From the NCBI GenBank assembly GCA_019694355.1, contig JAIBCB010000003.1, positions 620,001 through 684,000 of the forward strand: DNA of 64,000 nt, written 5' to 3'. The notes under the pieces were generated by a model. That model was not told the DNA's origin, did not search any database, and was given only the letters and a program-made list of their open reading frames with translations. A program made the position numbers and the translations under genes. Shown here in pieces: positions 59,962-64,000 of the stretch (position 1 is the first letter of the stretch; the number at the start of each line of letters is the position of its first letter). This DNA comes from Pyrinomonadaceae bacterium (GTDB lineage Bacteria > Acidobacteriota > Blastocatellia > Pyrinomonadales > Pyrinomonadaceae).

Positions 59962-60804
59962 ATGCTTGAGAGAGAACTTGAGACTGCGCGGAGTTTGGCG
60001 CTTGAGGCTTCGGAAATGATCCTTGGCCATTACGCCGACGAGATCGTCGCCGAAGAGAAACTTGGCGCCGACAATAAGTACGAGCCTGTAACCGCGGCGG
60101 ATCGAGAGGCGAGCCGGTTGATCGTGGACGGTCTCCGAAAGGCGTTTCCAAATGACGCAATATTGTCCGAAGAAGAGATCGGCACCGGCCTCGAATGGAC
60201 GCGGGCTCAGCGGACATGGATCATTGATCCGATCGACGGAACCGCAGGTTTTATCAAACACGAGGATGATTTTGCGATCCAGATCGGCCTTGCCGAGCAA
60301 GGTAAGCCGATGGTCGGCATCGTACATTTACCGGCCTTCGGCGTGACTTACGAAGCAGCCGCGGGGCAGGGTGCATTCGCGGTGAACGACGGCGTCCGCA
60401 CGCGATTGGCGGTTCGAAAGGTCAGTGAACCGCGTCAGATGCGCATCGCTCTTTCGCGTAATCATTTCAAGCCGCGAATGAACGTTCTGCTTGACCATTT
60501 TCATTTCGCGTCGCACGTTTATCGCGGCTCTGTCGGCTTGAAAATGGGATTGATCGCTGCGGGCGAGTGCGATGTTTACATACACCTTAGCGATCGAACA
60601 AAGCTTTGGGACACCTGCGCACCGCAGATCATTTTAGAAGAAGCGGGCGGTGTTCTTACCGATATTTTTGGCGATGCGTTAGTTTATGACACACCGGAAC
60701 TGAGCAACTTGAACGGCATAGTCGCTTGCGGTTCCGAAGGCCACTCCGGGATCATCGAAGGCTTGCAGCCGTTTCTTGAATCTCACGGCAGAACGCGAAA
60801 ATAG
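59962..60804 (+). CDS. cysQ: CysQ/inositol-monophosphatase-family phosphatase
   Basis: The 280-residue magnesium-dependent, lithium-sensitive phosphatase shows EEKLGADNKYEPVTAADREA, SEEE, WIIDPIDGTAGFI and the C-terminal LWDTCAPQIILEEAGG. Members split 3'-phosphoadenosine 5'-phosphate or inositol phosphate; the pattern slightly favours CysQ. The start at 59962 is placed near LERELETA. It overlaps nothing and is 4 bp before the SbcD-like gene. Confidence 0.85.
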   Translation: MLERELETARSLALEASEMILGHYADEIVAEEKLGADNKYEPVTAADREASRLIVDGLRKAFPNDAILSEEEIGTGLEWTRAQRTWIIDPIDGTAGFIKHEDDFAIQIGLAEQGKPMVGIVHLPAFGVTYEAAAGQGAFAVNDGVRTRLAVRKVSEPRQMRIALSRNHFKPRMNVLLDHFHFASHVYRGSVGLKMGLIAAGECDVYIHLSDRTKLWDTCAPQIILEEAGGVLTDIFGDALVYDTPELSNLNGIVACGSEGHSGIIEGLQPFLESHGRTRK

Positions 60805-60808
60805 AGCT

Positions 60809-62086
60809 ATGAAGTTTCTCCACATCGCGGACGTTCATCTCGGGTGCACGCGTTACCAACTCCCCGAAAGCCCGCGTGATTTTTTCGATGCGTGGATCGA
60901 TGTTCTGCGACGTTATGCGATCGGCGAGGGCGTGGATTTCGTCGTAATGGCGGGCGATTTTTTTCACAAGCGCGTTGTGCCTCCCGAGACGATGAATTAC
61001 GCGGTCGAAGGCCTTGCAGAACTCCGCGATGTGGGCATTCCGGTCATAACGATCGAGGGCAATCACGACCAAAAATACACCGACAGCGAATATAGCTGGC
61101 TCCGTTCCTTGTCGAGTTGGGGCTTTGTAAAGCTTCTGGAGCCAACGTTTACGGATGGTGTGCCCGCGTATGAAGCTTGGGATGAGAACGCTCGGCGAGG
61201 CGGCTTTATCGACGTCGGCCGCGCGAGGATCTTCGGTTCACAATGGTTCGGTGCACAGGGGAATCAAATGATCCCGCTGCTCACGGATGCTATCTCGCAG
61301 AACCGCCGTGACGGCGCGTTTCACATCCTTCTGCTTCATACAGACGTCGAAGGCCATCAGGTTCATCCGATCCCGGCGTTGTCGGTCGAAGAGCTTATGC
61401 GACTGCGTTCGGTGGTCGATTATGTCGGCCTTGGACATACGCATATGCGTTATGAGATCGACAATTGGGCGTTCAACCCGGGCTCGATCGAGGTGACGAA
61501 TATAGCGGAATATCGCGAAGACCGCGGCGTGTTCATCGTCGATGTTGATGACGCCAACAACGTGTCGGCAAGGCACACAGATGAATACAAATTCAGGCCG
61601 TTCCAACAGCTTGGGCTTTATGTCGATGGCATCGATAAGCCCGAAGAATTGACTGAAAATGTGTTGGAAATGGTGCGTCTTGAAGCTCGGGTCGCCGAAG
61701 AAGGCAAACCGCGGCCGATCATCGAGATCGCCTTGCGCGGAAGGCTTGGATTTCCGAATTCACAGATCGAAATGCGAAAGATCCGCGATACTGTCCTTGA
61801 GATCACCGGTGCACTGCACGTACGCATAAAGAACCACACCGTTCCGGTCGAATACCTTGAGACCGAGCCTGCCCAAACGGATGAAGGCCGCCATCGCATC
61901 GAACGGCGTGTTGTCGAGAGCTTAGTTCTTCGCGATGCGAGATATAAGAACCGAGCCGAAGCGATCGCTGAGGCTGTGATCGGAGCAAAGAGAATGGCAC
62001 TCGGGGACGAGTCACCGGAAAGCATCGCGGATTTCATCGCCGAGAAAGACGCAGATGTGAAGGTGTCGGAGAAGAGTGCGGGCTAA
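60809..62086 (+). CDS. SbcD/Mre11-like DNA repair exonuclease
   Basis: The 425-residue protein has the metallophosphoesterase motifs: IADVHLG (Asp8, His10), VMAGDFFHK, ITIEGNHDQ, LLLHTDVEGHQVH and GLGHTHMRY. This is the Mre11/SbcD pattern; these nucleases act with an SbcC/Rad50 ATPase. No sbcC is next to it, so an independent or distant partner is implied. The last gene before the 1.5-kb repeat zone. Confidence 0.9.
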   Translation: MKFLHIADVHLGCTRYQLPESPRDFFDAWIDVLRRYAIGEGVDFVVMAGDFFHKRVVPPETMNYAVEGLAELRDVGIPVITIEGNHDQKYTDSEYSWLRSLSSWGFVKLLEPTFTDGVPAYEAWDENARRGGFIDVGRARIFGSQWFGAQGNQMIPLLTDAISQNRRDGAFHILLLHTDVEGHQVHPIPALSVEELMRLRSVVDYVGLGHTHMRYEIDNWAFNPGSIEVTNIAEYREDRGVFIVDVDDANNVSARHTDEYKFRPFQQLGLYVDGIDKPEELTENVLEMVRLEARVAEEGKPRPIIEIALRGRLGFPNSQIEMRKIRDTVLEITGALHVRIKNHTVPVEYLETEPAQTDEGRHRIERRVVESLVLRDARYKNRAEAIAEAVIGAKRMALGDESPESIADFIAEKDADVKVSEKSAG

Positions 62087-62113
62087 GCCTCCGTAACGCG
62101 AACGGCCGAACAC

Positions 62114-62141
62114 TGAGTGGTGAATGGTGAGTGGTGAGTGG
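62114..62141. repeat. short tandem repeat TGAGTGG
   Basis: Four TGAGTGG / TGAATGG units in a row lie directly after the SbcD-like gene, at the start of the repeat zone 62087-63632. Confidence 0.75.
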
Positions 62142-62151
62142 CCTTCTTCCT

Positions 62152-62461
62152 TCGCGTTCTTTGCGCTGCCTTTGCGTTCTTTGCGTTTACGATCTTTTTT
62201 GAAACGCAAAGGCCGCAAAGCAAAACCCGCAAAGTCGCAGAGCTACGGGATTCTGAATCCCGGATTCGAACTTTGAAATGTAAGATTTGAAATTTCAGAC
62301 CTCGCTCGATCATGACTGTATCTCAAGTTGTGAAATATGATTCGTGAATTCGTGGCTGCTTTCCTCCTTTGCGAACTTTGCGGAGCCTTAGCGTTCTTTG
62401 CGTTTACGATCTTGTTTGAAACGCAAAGCTCGCCAAGCGAAACCTCGCAAAGGCCGCAGAA
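62152..62461. repeat. two copies of a CTTTGCG hairpin element
   Basis: Copy one (62152-62241) and copy two (62361-62461) share a core with perfect ten-base arms CTTTGCGTTT and AAACGCAAAG (62179-62188 with 62202-62211; 62396-62405 with 62419-62428) and the same loop ACGATCTTnTTTG. Outer CTTTGCG and CGCAAAG repeats extend each stem. Each is followed by an AT-rich AATTTCAAATTTCAG-like stretch. No coding is seen. Confidence 0.85.
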
Positions 62462-62567
62462 GTTTACATCTCGAATTTCAAATTTCAGATCTGAGATTTG
62501 CGATTGTTCAGGCTTTCATATTCGTGCATTAGTGGCGACCATCTGGCGGCTCCGCCGCATTGCAGTG

Positions 62568-62845
62568 CGGTCGGGCTCGCCCGACCGTCACTCGCCTTAG
62601 GAATATATCGGAGCGTGCGAAGCACGCGACAAGAAGAAGTCGGCGGCTAAAGCCGCCTCCGGGAGTCTGAGTTAGCTGGGGACGGTCGGGCACGGTTGCG
62701 TTTTTGCAACACGTGGGGATCTCTGACCCACGAACCCCGACCGCACTGCGAGAGGGCATAGCCCCGAAAATGTTCTCAGTCTTGTCGACGGCAAGCCGCC
62801 TCCGAGGATAATTTTCTGCCCTGATCCACGGCTTGAAAGCCGTGG
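62568..62845. repeat. cluster of perfect small palindromes
   Basis: Four hairpins: CGGTCGGGC TC GCCCGACCG (62568-62587, same as at 1289-1308), GCGTGC GAA GCACGC (62613-62627), GGCGGCT AA AGCCGCC (62642-62657), and CCACGGCTT GA AAGCCGTGG (62826-62845). The stretch from 62846 to 62961 shows no clear feature. Confidence 0.85.
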
Positions 62846-62961
62846 CAATTCAAAGCCATCCGCCTTATCTGCATGATCCGCATTCTCAATGGATACGGCC
62901 ACTTTGAACGTGGATAGGGCGGATGAAGCGTCTTTCAGATTCTCGCACGCCGCGGAAACGG

Positions 62962-63255
62962 AAATTACCCGTTGACACGCATGATATAATCATAATGACC
63001 GTGTAAACGGACGTTGTACACGCTGATCTTTGACAATAGTGACACAATTTGTAACACGAGCCTCAAAAAACGCCGATTTTTGTCCCACTTTGTCCCACTT
63101 GCCCCATTCGCGGCGGGACGGGACAAACATCGGGAAATTGGGAATTGTTCATTGTTAATTGTTCATTGTTAATTGGGAATGGAAGCCGGGCATGAGTGGT
63201 TTTCAACCGTTGAATCGATAATGACGAGTGCCCATACTAACGCGCGGGCCTCTGC
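62962..63255. repeat. composite dispersed element, copy B
   Basis: Same blocks and order as copy A (11287-11590): TTGACAC, GTGTAAAC...GTTGTACAC, CTGATCTTTGACAA, 14-bp arms CCGATTTTTGTCCC (63073-63086) and GGGACAAACATCGG (63120-63133), the ATTGTTAATTG tandem tract, GGGAATGGAAGCCG. It then runs directly into the REP array. Confidence 0.85.
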
Positions 63256-63259
63256 AATG

Positions 63260-63539
63260 CTGACCGCCCGCTCACGCAGGCGGTTCTGACAAGACCACCC
63301 GCTACCGCAGGTGGTACTGACAAGGCCGCCCGCTACCGCAGGTGGTACTGACTGCCCACTGCCCACTACCCGCTGGCTGCTCACGCAGGCGGTTCTGACA
63401 AGACCACTCGCTACCGCAGGTGGTACTGACAAGACCGCCCGGTCACGCAGGTGGTACTGACTGCCCACTGCTGACGGCTCACTGCTGACTGCTCACTGCC
63501 CATTGCCCGCTGGCCGCTGACGCAGGCGGTTCGGACAAG
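63260..63539 (+). repeat. tandem array of seven 31-bp REP-like palindromes
   Basis: Seven units with arms of the form CCGCCCGC and GCAGGYGG, each followed by TACTGACAAG or TTCTGACAAG, begin at about 63260, 63294, 63324, 63371, 63403, 63433 and 63508. Two blocks of ACTGCCC heptamers separate them. Single units occur at 8931, 11673, 37124 and 37226. Spacers are not unique, so this is not a CRISPR. Confidence 0.9.
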
Positions 63540-63632
63540 CAGCGAGTTTGTGTTAAAAATGTAAGTTACGTAAAAAGGAATTCCGCCCTCGCCGAGGAAC
63601 GGCCAATGAGGGCGGCGGCAGTATTCGAATAA

Positions 63633-64000
63633 ATGAAAAAGTTCTTTGTTTTATTTTCCGTCGCGGCGGTCGCCGCTTTTGCGATCTGGGGTTTTAGCGA
63701 TCGGGTCGAGGCCGATGTTGAAAAGGCCGCGACAGCTTCGCCGCATCTTGTGATCAGCCAATTCCAGGCGGGCGGCACTTCGAACGCGAATGACGAGTTC
63801 ATCGAGATCCATAACACGAGTTCGGCGCCGGTCGATCTGAACGGATATCGAGTCGTGTATCGCTCGGCGAACGGTTCGAACGATGTCGGGCCGATGGCCG
63901 TTTGGAACACGACGACGATCCTGCAGCCGGGGCAATTCTATTTGATCGCCGCAACGTCTTACACCGGTTCGGTAACGCCGGATCTGACGTACAATCCGAC
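63633..64000 (+). CDS. secreted lamin-tail-domain protein (5' part)
   Basis: The gene starts at ATG 63633 and runs off the right edge; 122 codons are visible. A signal peptide (MKKFFVLFSVAAVAAFAIWG) and short linker precede a lamin-tail domain: HLVISQFQAGG, NANDEFIEIHNTS, VDLNGYRVVYRS, LQPGQFYLIAA. Lamin-tail proteins in bacteria are secreted or surface-attached and often carry further nuclease or adhesin domains, which lie outside the window. Confidence 0.88.
   Translation, partial: MKKFFVLFSVAAVAAFAIWGFSDRVEADVEKAATASPHLVISQFQAGGTSNANDEFIEIHNTSSAPVDLNGYRVVYRSANGSNDVGPMAVWNTTTILQPGQFYLIAATSYTGSVTPDLTYNP

Noticed and set aside
62083-62902. Several frames of 68-87 residues in the repeat zone
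   Set aside because: They only translate palindromes and tandem repeats, with no ribosome site.
63260-63539. CRISPR array
   Set aside because: Units are back to back with no unique spacers; they match single palindromes elsewhere in the window.

Overview
The window looks like chromosomal DNA of a Gram-negative (diderm) bacterium of roughly mid-50s % GC by eye. An outer membrane is indicated by a PagL-like beta-barrel lipid A deacylase homologue, an HtrA-type periplasmic protease, a ChaN-type protein and many signal peptides. I infer Acidobacteriota, probably class Blastocatellia, from the mix of carboxypeptidase-regulatory-like, delta-60-repeat, lamin-tail and DUF3473/GT2 fusion proteins. 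No rRNA is present to confirm this. There is no sign of a plasmid or prophage. Genes are tightly packed on both strands, with many ATGA, GTGA, TTGA and TAATG stop/start overlaps.

Layout. 1-1155: ruvC and a truncated SH3-type secreted protein (minus). 1156-3300: structured repeats, a conserved unknown gene, and a REP-associated tyrosine transposase (RAYT) with nine tandem hairpin repeats on one side and inverted copies on the other. 3317-8033: fumarylacetoacetase, YceI, mobA, purF and a vapBC-type toxin-antitoxin pair with a visible operator. 8063-11164: a carboxypeptidase-regulatory-like protein, tmRNA, ChaN and a zinc-ribbon membrane protein. 11165-15529: a repeat-rich spacer, then murI, rph, fabG, a rhomboid protease and trmB. 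15535-28634: a long minus-strand operon for a lipid-linked glycan (epimerase, deacetylase/GT2 fusion, aminotransferase, Gfo/Idh oxidoreductase, acyltransferase, FAD oxidoreductase, deacetylase, UbiA prenyltransferase, two GT-C enzymes) that ends in a zinc-ribbon microprotein and def. 28799-34321: envelope proteins, plsC, an M14 peptidase and a delta-60 protein. 34496-41315: spoIID-like gene, a repeat-invaded secreted protein, a 27-residue membrane microprotein, miaA, hfq, tmk, holB and DUF2752. 41312-45131: dxr, rseP and ispG (minus). 45204-52336: DinB, four-helix bundle, hisS, PagL-like, gamma-carbonic-anhydrase-like, murJ and dacB (minus). 52563-58418: an Ogg2-type glycosylase, a TPR/double-retropepsin protein coupled to a PIN protein, DUF5658, htrA and a zinc ribbon. 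58456-59894: a low-GC HNH endonuclease plus methyltransferase, probably a type II restriction-modification island. 59962-62086: cysQ and an SbcD-like nuclease. 62087-63632: 1.5 kb of palindromes and repeats. 63633-64000: start of a lamin-tail protein.

The strongest unusual theme is repeat DNA. Several palindrome families (a 31-bp REP-like unit, an 8-bp GTTRCGAA tandem unit, a CTTTGCG hairpin, and a composite element of about 300 bp) are scattered between genes. At least two families have also entered coding sequence in frame: the 31-bp REP in the secreted protein at 36834-37796, and the 8-bp unit in hisS. The second theme is the glycan operon, whose exact product is not described by any single pathway I recognise.
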